The notes beneath the pieces were generated by a model. The model was given only the letters and a program-made list of their open reading frames with translations. It searched no databases and was not told where the DNA came from. Below are positions 1 to 8,772 of a stretch of 64,000 nt of DNA, one piece after another. Source of the DNA: a virus. The DNA lies in IMG/VR virus record IMGVR_UViG_3300029813_000075, positions 1-64,000 of that record, one strand, 5' to 3'. The stretch's first letter is position 1. Every line of letters starts with the position of its first letter. Both the position numbers and the translations under genes were made by a program.

Positions 1-9
1 TGCAACCTC

Positions 10-282
10 TTAGTGTTTCCGTTGAAGTTTCCGAACAGATGCCCCAAGTTTTTGCACCATTTCCTCAATCTTGTCAAGTCTCTCCCCAAGATTGGTAAGC
101 ATTGAAGCATCAAACTTCACGACAAGGGCATCATCGTACTTTCTACTTTCTTGGTTCCACACCTTTTTGGTGATGATTAAAGTATCATCTTTAGATGAAA
201 ACTCAAAATACATGTTAAGGGGTTCTAGTGGTGTGATTTGAGTATCGGTTGTGTTCGGTCCACCGTCATTCTTGAAAGGCAT
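10..282 (-). CDS. small protein with C-terminal coiled coil
   Basis: Unrecognised 90-residue protein. The last third (LGERLDKIEEMVQKLG) has leucine and charged heptads suggesting a short coiled coil; there is no Cys pair and no membrane segment. It is the last gene of the leftward run, 37 nt beyond the helicase. Its ATG lies 10 nt from a TTAC-N7-GTAA palindrome, so I infer a promoter of its own rather than simple readthrough. Reading frame is well supported; function is unknown. Confidence 0.7.
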   Translation of the reverse strand: MPFKNDGGPNTTDTQITPLEPLNMYFEFSSKDDTLIITKKVWNQESRKYDDALVVKFDASMLTNLGERLDKIEEMVQKLGASVRKLQRKH

Positions 283-292
283 GGTTTAATTG

Positions 293-307
293 TTACGGCT
301 TCGGTAA
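293..307. promoter_or_regulatory. TTAC-N7-GTAA palindrome, site 1
   Basis: TTAC, seven bases (GGCTTCG), GTAA. It lies in the 37-nt gap before the leftward gene starting at 282, with its centre 18 nt from that ATG. One of six perfect copies found in gene-start regions. Probably an operator or promoter element; role inferred from position only. Confidence 0.55.
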
Positions 308-319
308 ATATAGGTTTTG

Positions 320-1852
320 CTACACCCTCATTTCGAGATAAGGAACGTCTGTGAGGTCCACTTCGTACCCTAAATTCATCCAAATGGTAGATCTCTGCAT
401 GGAATGATCGCTTAGATACTTGCATCTGTCAGCAAAGTCGTAGATTAGAACTTCAGTCTTACCAGGCAACACACGCATTCCTCTACCTATCTTCTGGATT
501 GCCTGAATGCTGGACTTACCACCATCACCCACAATAACTACGTCAATGCCCTTGTAGTCAAATCCTTCACCTATCAGTCCTTCAGTTGCTACTAGGATCT
601 TGATATGACCATCCTTGAATCCCTGGAAGATCTGCTCTCTATCATTGTGTGTGCCATGTACGAATGAAATCAAGCCAAAATCTGTAATGCACGTTGACTT
701 CATGGGCGTTTTCTTGCCCTTCGACTCATTCAACATCTCTGCGTATAACATGCCACCGTGATCAATCATATCCACAAAGACAAGAACATGCTTACCATCC
801 TTCGCAGCTCGAATAGCCACATCTGCAATCATCTTGTTACGCTGCACATTAAAGACAATGCCTTGTTTGTAAACCTCTCGATACTCTACCCAATGATCGA
901 AGTATAACCTATCAACTTGAATAAACTTGATCTTAGGCTTAGCCAAGTGACCTGTGTTGATCAGACTTTCAGGTTCAGTGTTGTATAAAACAGGTCCAGT
1001 AGCTGCCGTTACTCTAAGGTTGGCATCAGTACGATCAAGTGGAGTGGCACTAAACCCAATTGAGTAATAGGTAGGTATTCTCATCATGACGGTGTATGTC
1101 TTTTCTGCTCCCAGCCTATGGCACTCATCAAATATCTTCAATCCCCAACCCTCAGGATGAACGCCCATCAGTTCAGCGATCTTGCTTGGGTCTCTCTTCA
1201 TCCAACTCTGCAACGTTGGGATCATAGCAATGGTGATGAAACTAGGCTGATTGGTACGGCCTTGAACCTTGCCAACACATTCAAGCTTGTTACCATCCTT
1301 GGTCACGTTTGGTAGCTTGAGGAACTTGTGTAGTTCATTATACCACTGGTCAATGAGAATCTTCTTAGTAACTAGAATGAGTGTTGGTGTGTTCAACTTC
1401 CCAATCAGCATAGCCCCTACCACTGTCTTACCTGCTCCAGTGGGCATTTTTATGATGCCTCTCTCGCCCTTGTATGCGGCTTCCATAGCCAATTGCTGGT
1501 ATGGTCTTACCTCAAGTGCTGTGGTATATCCAATGGGTGACTTCTTTTTGATGGCAACCCTATTGTCAATGATTGTAAGTTTGTATCCTTCAGCCTGTAA
1601 TCTGTCAATCACCTTAGGCACTAGGCCCGTTGGGAACTGAGTCTTGCCGTACATCAGGTTAATCCTACCATCCCAACTGAGGGCATAGTCTAACTCTTTG
1701 TTGTTGCCTGACATTTGGGCCTTTTCGATCATCTTTGCTCTGGCGTACATCCAATTGTCCATCTGGTACGAGCATTCTTCCCTGATAATATCGATAACGT
1801 CACCAGGCATTCTGTGTATCAATGAGTGGATAGGCCCAATCTCTATCTTCAT
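320..1852 (-). CDS. superfamily II DNA helicase (UvsW/RecG-like DEAD/DEAH type)
   Basis: 510-residue ATP-dependent helicase or translocase. Seen in order: an N-terminal region of about 110 residues, an RPYQ motif near residue 117, Walker A PTGAGKT at 137-143, DECH at 242-245, the SAT motif (GFSATP) near 268, and C-terminal helicase motifs V and VI (ATEGLIGEGFD, QKIGRGMR near 456). The order and spacing match the Res/UvsW group that unwinds branched DNA in phage recombination and replication restart. Exact substrate is inference. Its start overlaps the end of the zinc-ribbon/capsid-like gene by 4 nt, so the two are probably co-translated. It is one of three SF2 helicase engines in the window. 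Confidence 0.92.
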   Translation of the reverse strand: MKIEIGPIHSLIHRMPGDVIDIIREECSYQMDNWMYARAKMIEKAQMSGNNKELDYALSWDGRINLMYGKTQFPTGLVPKVIDRLQAEGYKLTIIDNRVAIKKKSPIGYTTALEVRPYQQLAMEAAYKGERGIIKMPTGAGKTVVGAMLIGKLNTPTLILVTKKILIDQWYNELHKFLKLPNVTKDGNKLECVGKVQGRTNQPSFITIAMIPTLQSWMKRDPSKIAELMGVHPEGWGLKIFDECHRLGAEKTYTVMMRIPTYYSIGFSATPLDRTDANLRVTAATGPVLYNTEPESLINTGHLAKPKIKFIQVDRLYFDHWVEYREVYKQGIVFNVQRNKMIADVAIRAAKDGKHVLVFVDMIDHGGMLYAEMLNESKGKKTPMKSTCITDFGLISFVHGTHNDREQIFQGFKDGHIKILVATEGLIGEGFDYKGIDVVIVGDGGKSSIQAIQKIGRGMRVLPGKTEVLIYDFADRCKYLSDHSMQRSTIWMNLGYEVDLTDVPYLEMRV

Positions 1853-2457
1853 AGATGTGTTCTCCCTCTTGTAAGTGACACCAATGCATCTCTCACTTTA
1901 TCAGTGTCAGGCTTCTGGATGGCAAGGCTATCCAATATCAATACAGTACCTGCAGGTTGAGACTTGTTCACAATCACAGCCATATTGAATACATAGCCAA
2001 CTATGGATACTGCAAGATGAGCCATCTTTCGCATTTTTTCAGCCTCGGCCTTCTCTACTATTCCCATAAATTCTTGCATCATCACCAGATCGTACAGTTG
2101 GAACGGGTGAATAATCATCACATCAGCCATACAATCTTCCGACTGCAACACTGTCATTGCTTTTACAATTGCCTTCACGGTGAGAACATTACCAGTTTTT
2201 TCATATCCCATTGAAATGTGGTGATTAGCCACACTCCATCCTATGCCCCCTCTACCATCAGTTACTGCATTGCCATCAGGAACCATCATGTTCAAGGTGT
2301 TGATTAAATCCACATCCCTAAACTTTAGGTATTGCTTTGCATATTGATCCACATCAAATTGTGCCCCACAGCTCTCACAGTTTTCATCTTCCCACTTCAT
2401 AAGAGAGCCGCAGTTGCCACAACGAATTGCTTGTTTGTAAACAGTATTATCTTCCAT
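1849..2457 (-). CDS. zinc ribbon fused to a major-capsid-protein-like fragment
   Basis: About 202 residues from the ATG at 2457 (a TTG at 2466 is an alternative start). Residues near 13-31 form a CxxC...CxxC zinc ribbon (CGNCG, CESCG). The middle (about 95-135) aligns with residues 219-259 of this virus's capsid protein at roughly half identity: VMIIHPFQLYDL against VMVIHPYQMYDL. A second match is QPAGTVLILDS against QPAGQVLIFNS. The capsid N-arm and E-loop are absent, so it cannot be an ordinary capsid subunit. Role unknown: regulator, assembly factor or minor head protein are all possible. It lies in a leftward run upstream of a helicase, 50 kb from the head genes. Confidence 0.8.
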   Translation of the reverse strand: MEDNTVYKQAIRCGNCGSLMKWEDENCESCGAQFDVDQYAKQYLKFRDVDLINTLNMMVPDGNAVTDGRGGIGWSVANHHISMGYEKTGNVLTVKAIVKAMTVLQSEDCMADVMIIHPFQLYDLVMMQEFMGIVEKAEAEKMRKMAHLAVSIVGYVFNMAVIVNKSQPAGTVLILDSLAIQKPDTDKVRDALVSLTRGRTHL

Positions 2458-2478
2458 TGTCACCAATCCCTGTATTCA

Positions 2479-2613
2479 TCATTCATCACATTCATAGTAT
2501 TGTTCGTGATTACAAGCAGCACACCTAACGAATCTCCAGATTTTGCCAGCCCAATAGACCGACATGACTAAGACGACCTCTTCAAGTCCACAACTATCAC
2601 AAGTTTTCTTCAT
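2479..2613 (-). CDS. zinc-ribbon microprotein (44 aa)
   Basis: A 44-residue reading frame starting at the ATG at 2613, with CDSCG near the N terminus and CAACNHEQYYEC near the C terminus, so a four- or five-Cys zinc ribbon. It lies 21 nt upstream of the zinc-ribbon/capsid-like gene in the same direction and is probably the first gene of that leftward operon. Function unknown; a nucleic-acid or protein-binding knob is typical for such folds. Confidence 0.6.
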   Translation of the reverse strand: MKKTCDSCGLEEVVLVMSVYWAGKIWRFVRCAACNHEQYYECDE

Positions 2614-2708
2614 TGTTACCAAGTCCGTTCTTACCATTCTCGTACTTATTAATATCCTTTTGGGTTCCCACTTGGGTAATCCTTAATAGTGACTGCGTAG
2701 AGGAATTA

Positions 2709-2723
2709 TTACCAATATAGTAA
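2709..2723. promoter_or_regulatory. TTAC-N7-GTAA palindrome, site 2
   Basis: TTAC-CAATATA-GTAA in the divergent gap between the leftward 44-aa zinc gene and the rightward actin-like gene. The centre is 26 nt upstream of the ATG at 2742, where an archaeal TATA box would sit for a nearly leaderless mRNA. Candidate operator or promoter; inferred. Confidence 0.55.
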
Positions 2724-2741
2724 AAAACAGAGGTTGAAATT

Positions 2742-3845
2742 ATGACTGAAGATAAAGGTCTGACAGTGTTTCCCAATACCCTGGGAGTCAAACTTGGTAG
2801 CAAGTGGACTGTCATGTATGGGATTCCTGTCGGTGAGAAACCACGAAAGGAACTGACCTGCATTCGTAAAGTACCAGTACACCTAATCAAAAAAGGTGGG
2901 GAAGTATTTGAGTACAGCACCAATGCAGATCCATATGCCAACAAAGTATATCCCCTCATTCATGGAACACCACGTAATGATGCTGCGGTTCCATTGGGGC
3001 TGTCCTGTGAACTACTTCTTGAATATGCTAACTGGTTGTTGAGAGACATTCCCAGAGATGTTGGAATCGTCTTTTGCCTGCCCATGATCAAGCATAAAGA
3101 AGGACTATTTGCTCTCAAGGACACTCTCCAAATGCTAGAACACGGCAAGAAGATAGGCGTGGAGTTCATTGGTGAGGCTTGGGCGGCAGCTCTATCCGCC
3201 ATGCCAATACGTCAGGCTTTGGGCAAGCAAGTACTATCCCTCAACTTTGGTTCCAGCACCCTCGAGTCCGTCTTTTTCTCAGGACTAGATCTCATTGATC
3301 AGGCTGTCTGGACATTTGGTGGATCGGACATTGATAGGCGACTCGTCAACGCCTTTGAGCAAGCACTAAGAGGTGCCACTGCAACCGAGAGCCAAGCCAG
3401 ATCAATCAAGGAACGATACGACTATGGTACGAATGAAAATCTCGATGTTGAACTCACCCGAAGGGGTGCTCTCAGCCAAGAGGTAGTCAAAGGAGATACC
3501 ATCAAGGAAGTCGTGGATTTGTACATTGATGAGGTATCCAACAGGGTTAGAGACTTTCTGGACTTTGCAAGAACCAGGAGCACGGAATCAAGAACCGCAA
3601 TCAATGCATTCCAGATTGAAGGTGAAGGATACTTAGCTCTTGTTGGCGGAATGATGAACATGCCAGGATTTTCAGAGGCTGTGTACAAACAACTTGTTGA
3701 AACAGGTGGCATATCAAAGAGAGTTGAAATGGTATCGCCTGCTGATGGGGTTATTGCACCAGCAATTGGAGCTTGGAAGGCTGCTAATCTCTTAGAGGAA
3801 GAGAGAAAAGAGCAGAAAGTGGCAAACTGGTCTGACATAAAATAG
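2742..3845 (+). CDS. divergent MreB/actin-like protein
   Basis: 367 residues with the actin-superfamily layout in bacterial MreB order. It has a degenerate phosphate-1 loop near residue 14 (LGVKLGSKW where MreB has a D-L-G-T type loop), GEAWAAALSA matching the E-P-x-A-A-A helix, LSLNFGSSTLE as phosphate-2, GGSDIDRRL, the ATESQARSIKE segment matching the MreB E-x-A-E-x-I-K helix, and LVGGMMNMPGF as the adenosine motif. The usual Asp is replaced in both phosphate loops (by Lys and Asn), so nucleotide hydrolysis may be lost or altered. Possible roles are filament formation, genome positioning or interference with a host actin; none is shown by sequence. It heads the rightward run leading to terminase, with GAGGT 8 nt before the ATG. 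Confidence 0.75.
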   Translation: MTEDKGLTVFPNTLGVKLGSKWTVMYGIPVGEKPRKELTCIRKVPVHLIKKGGEVFEYSTNADPYANKVYPLIHGTPRNDAAVPLGLSCELLLEYANWLLRDIPRDVGIVFCLPMIKHKEGLFALKDTLQMLEHGKKIGVEFIGEAWAAALSAMPIRQALGKQVLSLNFGSSTLESVFFSGLDLIDQAVWTFGGSDIDRRLVNAFEQALRGATATESQARSIKERYDYGTNENLDVELTRRGALSQEVVKGDTIKEVVDLYIDEVSNRVRDFLDFARTRSTESRTAINAFQIEGEGYLALVGGMMNMPGFSEAVYKQLVETGGISKRVEMVSPADGVIAPAIGAWKAANLLEEERKEQKVANWSDIK

Positions 3846-3855
3846 GTGATATGCA

Positions 3856-4188
3856 ATGTCCAAGAAACCTAAGCCAACTCAGAAATCCAAGAAGGCTGAC
3901 ATGTCTCAGTCTGAAGCAACTCTCCGAAACAAGGTGGATGCACTGTTCCAATTAGTGACACGACAGGGCGAAAGGCTTGATGAGCTTGAGAAGAATGTAG
4001 GAATCGTCAACACAGACTACTCGTTCCACACCCATGATATTGTCCTAAGAACAGGCCCGAAGTTCTTCAATGAGGCACTTGCTAATCAGTGGAAACGCGA
4101 TCAAGAAGCTATGAAGAGGCCACCAACACAGCCGCCAGCCCAACCACCTGAAACAAAACAACCAGCAAAACAACCACCTAAAGAGTGA
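3856..4188 (+). CDS. coiled-coil protein with proline/glutamine-rich tail
   Basis: 110 residues: Lys-rich N terminus, a probable coiled coil at about 22-48 (VDALFQLVTRQGERLDELEK), and a disordered tail of PPxQP repeats ending in lysines. Ten nt after the actin-like gene, so probably co-expressed and possibly a partner of it; that link is inference from neighbourhood. No enzymatic motif. Confidence 0.65.
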   Translation: MSKKPKPTQKSKKADMSQSEATLRNKVDALFQLVTRQGERLDELEKNVGIVNTDYSFHTHDIVLRTGPKFFNEALANQWKRDQEAMKRPPTQPPAQPPETKQPAKQPPKE

Positions 4189-4685
4189 GGAACATGAAAG
4201 GATTCTTTTCAGTCCTACAAACCGTCAAGGCGTGGACTAGGAAAATGATTCCTGACCCTGAGATCAGATTGTTCAACACCCACGTCTTGTTGCTGTGTGG
4301 TATCATCCATCTCAAGCAAGAGAAAAGCCATGTCACCATGACCGAACTGGAACGAGTGACGACATTGGCTTCATCTGTGGTCAGTAGGGGTCTCAAACAT
4401 CTCATAGACCACAGTCTCTTGAAGAGAAACAATGACAACACATTCGACTTTGCTAACCCACTACCGCCAAGCATAGGTGAGATTTCGGCCTGTAATAGCA
4501 ACGCAACTTCCGAACAGATTGACGATCTGAAAATGTTCGTGATAGAGAAGTTGAAATTAGTTCAATTGCAGGTGCCACGTGGCAAGTCGGTTGGTAGACT
4601 AGCGGAAGAGGTCAAAAAATATCAACCGAAGAAAAGACCTGAGAGAAAGGGTACTAAAAAGATTTTAGGGGATGCCAGCATATAG
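4185..4685 (+). CDS. winged-helix DNA-binding protein
   Basis: 166 residues. Residues about 30-85 look like a MarR/ArsR-type winged helix: a hydrophobic helix (VLLLCGIIHL), then a helix-turn-helix (TMTELERVTTLASSVVSRGL) and a short wing (LLKRNNDNTFDF). The C terminus is strongly basic. The GTG start overlaps the previous stop as GTGA; an ATG at 4194 behind GAGG is equally possible. It lies two genes upstream of the large terminase, so it could be a transcription regulator or a terminase small subunit, which also use helix-turn-helix domains. Confidence 0.7.
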   Translation: MRNMKGFFSVLQTVKAWTRKMIPDPEIRLFNTHVLLLCGIIHLKQEKSHVTMTELERVTTLASSVVSRGLKHLIDHSLLKRNNDNTFDFANPLPPSIGEISACNSNATSEQIDDLKMFVIEKLKLVQLQVPRGKSVGRLAEEVKKYQPKKRPERKGTKKILGDASI

Positions 4686-5625
4686 TTTGTTGGCTGTCAT
4701 GACTGAATCTAAACCCACTGATCCTCTCAAGTACAATCTGCGAGATTGGTCAGTCAAAACCAGTGACGGTGAAGAGCATCCTGTGCTAGTCACCGATCAT
4801 TGGACTGTTATCAATCCAAAATGGCCTTATGATTGGGTACGCAAAGTCATAGCCGCGGAGAGATCAGTAGGCCATGCTATCTGTGGATGGGAGACAGCAG
4901 GTGGCACTCCATGCCGAAATCATCCTATCCCAGATGAAAAGATTGAGAACATTAAAATGGTGGGTCGATGCGGGCTACATTCAAAGCCCCCCAAGCCAGC
5001 AGACCCAGCAAAATACGATATCACGGTCATTGACAAACCAATGCTTCTTTCTACACCCAACCCAACCAGTATTACACTCCGAAGAGTTGCTGACGGTCTC
5101 TTCACTCGTTGCGACAAATGTACCTACCAATACAAGTGTGACAAGGCTAACGGTTCTGAACCGTGTGTTGACGAAATAGAACTCTTTGATGAACTAATGC
5201 CCAGAATAGACAGCGAGTACGGTCTTGACAATGTAGTAGATCAAGTATCTGCACTCACTCTTGTCGTGTCAATCATAGACTACATCAAGACACTCAAGTA
5301 TGAGAGATTCAAAGGCCGTGAGGATGCAAAGGACACTGGAGAACTTGGTCAGCGAATGCAGCTTGTTCGACTAATTCATCAGATCATGAAGTCACTTGCC
5401 ATTGATCGCAAGACCCGAATTGTCCTTAGAAAAGGTGATCACACCTACCTACCACAAAAGACTCTATCTCAGCTACTTGCAGACACGGAAACAGATATCG
5501 AGATACGATCTGAAATCAAGTCTGTGACCATGAAGGCTTCCAAATCAGTACCAAGAGGTAAGACCATATTGGGCATTGATGGTAAGCCCATAATTGATGC
5601 TGAGGTAGACCTGAATGACGAATGA
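4672..5625 (+). CDS. Cys-rich protein preceding terminase; candidate small terminase subunit
   Basis: About 317 residues (308 if translation begins at the ATG at 4699, which I find slightly more natural). It has two Cys/His clusters: CGWETAGGTPCRNH with a later CGLHS, and CDKCTYQYKCDKANGSEPC. The C-terminal half is helical and charged. Its end overlaps the terminase start by 11 nt, the position usually held by a small terminase subunit, but I see no family signature. The second cluster (C-x2-C-x5-C-x8-C) could bind zinc or an iron-sulfur centre. Confidence 0.6.
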   Translation: MPAYSLLAVMTESKPTDPLKYNLRDWSVKTSDGEEHPVLVTDHWTVINPKWPYDWVRKVIAAERSVGHAICGWETAGGTPCRNHPIPDEKIENIKMVGRCGLHSKPPKPADPAKYDITVIDKPMLLSTPNPTSITLRRVADGLFTRCDKCTYQYKCDKANGSEPCVDEIELFDELMPRIDSEYGLDNVVDQVSALTLVVSIIDYIKTLKYERFKGREDAKDTGELGQRMQLVRLIHQIMKSLAIDRKTRIVLRKGDHTYLPQKTLSQLLADTETDIEIRSEIKSVTMKASKSVPRGKTILGIDGKPIIDAEVDLNDE

Positions 5626-7279
5626 TGATGATCCTTGGGGCATTGAGATTGATGAGAAATCACTGAAATATCTCAAGTCAGATCCAGTATTCTTTAGTCG
5701 TAAAATATGTCAAGTACATCCCTACTGGTATCAAGAAGAACTGTTAATGAATGATGCCAAAGAGATTGTGGCACGTCTGGGCAGACAACTTGGTAAGACC
5801 TGGGCTATGGCTCTCAGAGTCGTGCATGAAGCATTCACCAAGCCTGATGTCAGTCCTGATGAACCCTTTGTAATCATGATTATTGCACCCACTCAACGAC
5901 AGAGCCAAATCATGTTCAAGGAAATCAAGAGACTAATTGATTCTAATCCCATCATATTACAAGATGTAGAAAGAAGCATTCAGACTGAGATCACATTCAA
6001 GAACGGGTCTATAATTTACAACTTTCCAGTTGGTGAGACTGCAGACAGAGTACGGGGATATGCCATCAACCTGCTTGTTGTTGATGAGGCCGCCTACGTA
6101 CCCGATCAGGTGTTCGTATCACTGGAACCAGCATTGGCTGCAACTGACGGGAAAATCATACTGATTAGCACTCCCTTCGGTAGGTTTGGATACTTCTACG
6201 ATGCAGTGTCAGGAAGCCTGCCATATAGTAATGACGATCCACCATACGGGTATGTTCAGAGAAAGAGAATGGGTCTCACTGGTGTCAGCATCTACGATGA
6301 AGATGATGATGAAACCCTGATTAAGAAGGGTCTCTATGACCGTGAAGGTCAGTTTGTCAGCCATTGGTATCCCTATGGTGTCGGACTTGATGTAATCAGA
6401 CGCGACACGAAAGGTAAGCTCACTGGCAGGACACAAATGTCACGCAGAATTATTGAGCGTAACAAGCGAAAAATGCATCCAGGTCAGTTTGCCCAAGAGT
6501 TTGAAGCTCTATTCGTGGATGATTCTACCATGTACTTCCCATTCAAGATTCTGCTCAATGCCACTGAGGATTATCCTATGGTTCAGACCCCAGAGCCAGG
6601 AAAGAACTACTACATGGGCGTAGATTTTGCCAAGCTTCAGGACTATTATGTGGCACTCGTTGTTGAAGCCCCCACTGATGAGTCTGGCCCAATGCGAGTA
6701 GTGAACTGGATGCAAGAGAGAAAGCGTGACTATTCAATCACCATTCCCCTCACGGCACAACTGGCTAAGAGATTCGGCTGTGTGTCTGTATATGCAGATC
6801 AGACAGGAGTTGGAGAACCCAACACTGAGAAACTAACAACGCTGCTTCATGGAATATCTCGAGTAGAAGGAGTCAAATTCACATCTCAAAAGAAGAATGA
6901 GATGTACGCCAATCTATACGAATTAATTGGATCTGGCAAGTTAATCATTCCAGGTCTCAACAAAGAGCTCATAAATCAGATGCAGATGGTCACATTCGAG
7001 AAGCTTCCTTCTGGTATCATCAGAATTGGTGCAGCTCCTGGACACCATGACGACTATCCTGACGCATTGGCTCTTGCAATGATGTCAACAATGGAACCAA
7101 GATATGAGGCATATTTTGGCGGCATCCAAAGTGTTTCAAGCCCTCAGATTGAGGCCAGAGTGCAGAAAGAACTTGGAGTTTCAATGATCTCAAAGACAGA
7201 TAGAAGAGTGTTACGAGACCCCTTTGGCAGAGTCCAAGGAATACTTCCTTGGGAAGTCAAAGACGATGATGATTACTGA
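5615..7279 (+). CDS. terL: terminase large subunit (TerL)
   Basis: 554 residues; the genome-packaging motor ATPase and headful or site-specific nuclease that docks on the portal. ATPase domain: YQEELL near 39, Walker A GRQLGKT at 56-62, Walker B LLVVDEAA with D157/E158, and coupling motif ISTPFG near 184. RNase H-fold nuclease: MGVDFAK (D337), YADQTGVGE (D395) and GHHDDYPDAL (D479, D480, D483), the usual acidic residues. All catalytic residues look intact. It is encoded about 42 kb upstream of portal and capsid genes rather than beside them. Confidence 0.97.
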   Translation: MTNDDDPWGIEIDEKSLKYLKSDPVFFSRKICQVHPYWYQEELLMNDAKEIVARLGRQLGKTWAMALRVVHEAFTKPDVSPDEPFVIMIIAPTQRQSQIMFKEIKRLIDSNPIILQDVERSIQTEITFKNGSIIYNFPVGETADRVRGYAINLLVVDEAAYVPDQVFVSLEPALAATDGKIILISTPFGRFGYFYDAVSGSLPYSNDDPPYGYVQRKRMGLTGVSIYDEDDDETLIKKGLYDREGQFVSHWYPYGVGLDVIRRDTKGKLTGRTQMSRRIIERNKRKMHPGQFAQEFEALFVDDSTMYFPFKILLNATEDYPMVQTPEPGKNYYMGVDFAKLQDYYVALVVEAPTDESGPMRVVNWMQERKRDYSITIPLTAQLAKRFGCVSVYADQTGVGEPNTEKLTTLLHGISRVEGVKFTSQKKNEMYANLYELIGSGKLIIPGLNKELINQMQMVTFEKLPSGIIRIGAAPGHHDDYPDALALAMMSTMEPRYEAYFGGIQSVSSPQIEARVQKELGVSMISKTDRRVLRDPFGRVQGILPWEVKDDDDY

Positions 7280-7285
7280 TTAGTA

Positions 7286-8005
7286 GTGGTGTTGCAAATG
7301 AACAACAATAACGGTATAGGCAGTGTACTAAATATCAAGCCCACCGTCAAAAGGCTAAACCTGATTGCCTTTACTATCACAGCTACTTTACTTGCTATCC
7401 ACATGTTCATCCCAATTGACACAGAGACCAGGTACACCATAATGATATCTCTCGTACTATCAAGCCTCTCTCTTGCCATATTCACCGCCGCCTCAATCAT
7501 GAGCTACAGCAAACGTGACATTATTAGGATCACACAACCTAAAGGCAACCTGAAGGGAATGCACAGATTTTTGAGCACCACCTTTTCTCATTCATTTGAT
7601 CTGCTCATATCTCCTGCTGTTATACTCATGGTATTCAACGACATTGCACCATATTATGACTACATCAATCTGAATTTTGCGACATTGGGTACTGTTGCAT
7701 TCATTATCATCACGCTGGTTCAGACTGCCCCACTCAAAGTAAGAAAAGACATTTACTTTAGGCGGGCCAAAGCGGAAATCAGGGAATCAATCAATGATAT
7801 CACTTTGGCTAGGTGTATGAGAGAGGGACTTGATCGCAGAAAGAGAGAGTACAAACATCTCTATCAAAGTCAGATAGATGCAGAAACCCTGATTAGAGCA
7901 CACATGGAGTTCCTTACCATATCAAATGGAATTGCAGTCCTTCTCACATCAATGGCTAGGTTCCTTCTACCTATTGCAGGGAGTGTATTCAACCTCTTCT
8001 TTTAA
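7286..8005 (+). CDS. multi-pass membrane protein
   Basis: 239 residues from GTG at 7286 (ATG at 7298 also possible). Hydrophobic segments at about 25-45, 50-70, 95-115 and 125-145, and a last one near 215-238 after a long charged stretch. This gives about five membrane spans with a cytoplasmic-looking basic loop (RRAKAEIRESINDI, DRRKREYKHLY). Six nt after terminase. A role in lysis or membrane remodelling is conceivable, but it is larger than typical holins and no family is recognised. Confidence 0.75.
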   Translation: MVLQMNNNNGIGSVLNIKPTVKRLNLIAFTITATLLAIHMFIPIDTETRYTIMISLVLSSLSLAIFTAASIMSYSKRDIIRITQPKGNLKGMHRFLSTTFSHSFDLLISPAVILMVFNDIAPYYDYINLNFATLGTVAFIIITLVQTAPLKVRKDIYFRRAKAEIRESINDITLARCMREGLDRRKREYKHLYQSQIDAETLIRAHMEFLTISNGIAVLLTSMARFLLPIAGSVFNLFF

Positions 8006-8091
8006 TCTCTCACAACTTTAATATGAGAGCAGGTCATTCAGTTCTTTGACTGTTCCGCTATGTTCAACGGTTTAAAACCAAGCTCTTCCTG

Positions 8092-8772
8092 GTGACTGAT
8101 GTGACACAATTCGAGTTCGCTTTGCTCAAGGGTGAAAAGGGCAAAGGTGGAACTCCTGTTGGCGTTAAGGCACCCTACGAACTTACTAGGATAGTAGAGG
8201 CAGAGGCGGCTGTCAAAGAAGTGATAGACATGCCACCCGAAGAAGAAATCCCTAGTACGGAGATTCCCGAAGAAGCACCTATCGAGGAATCTCAGCCAGA
8301 ACCAGAAGAAATCACCACTGAACCTGATGAGGGTACACCCGCCCTCAAAGTAGAAGGCGAGGTGGTTATCGAGGATCCAGTAGTTGAACCAGAAGTTAAA
8401 CCAGAAATTAAAGAAAAAGAAGTAGTTGAACCAGTAGTTGAAGAACCTGTGGCTGAAGAAGTTACCGAAGAACCGACTCCAGCACCACCTGATTATTCTA
8501 ACGTTGTGATTACTTTCAACCCAGAGAGTCCACAACAGACTAGCAATCGTGTGGATCTCACTGGAACCGTAACAGGGCTTCCTGATCCCGAACATTTTTT
8601 GATGGTAAATCGAAAGGTTAACGGGAATGGAACCGAGTTTGTAGGAGAGGTAGAGCTAACCGTTGATGGCGAGAGAACAGTCGTCTCTAGGCCCAATGCT
8701 CTAAACCCTGTTTCCGTCTGTTCTTTGAATCGCCTCTATCAACCACAGGTATATCCCTTTCAGCACCCTTAG
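8092..8772 (+). CDS. acidic Pro/Glu-rich protein with small C-terminal domain
   Basis: 226 residues from GTG at 8092. Residues about 45-140 are almost entirely E, P, V, T and I in irregular repeats (EEP, VEPEV, PVVEEPV), a disordered acidic linker. Residues about 141-195 resemble a small beta domain (VVITFNPESP...VDLTGTVTG). The last about 28 residues overlap antisense to the next leftward gene and look unlike the rest, so the original C terminus may have been near 8705 before a frameshift or stop loss. Function unknown; a surface or DNA-mimic role is speculation. Confidence 0.6.
   Translation: MTDVTQFEFALLKGEKGKGGTPVGVKAPYELTRIVEAEAAVKEVIDMPPEEEIPSTEIPEEAPIEESQPEPEEITTEPDEGTPALKVEGEVVIEDPVVEPEVKPEIKEKEVVEPVVEEPVAEEVTEEPTPAPPDYSNVVITFNPESPQQTSNRVDLTGTVTGLPDPEHFLMVNRKVNGNGTEFVGEVELTVDGERTVVSRPNALNPVSVCSLNRLYQPQVYPFQHP

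Noticed and set aside
8007-8029. CTCTCA/TGAGAG hairpin after the membrane-protein gene
   Set aside because: Only 6 bp with an 11-nt loop and no T run; not enough for a terminator call.
8038-8595. 185-codon Phe/Trp-rich open frame on the minus strand
   Set aside because: It is the antisense of the acidic Glu/Pro-repeat gene; the Phe/Trp runs are what GAA/CCA-rich codons give when read backwards.
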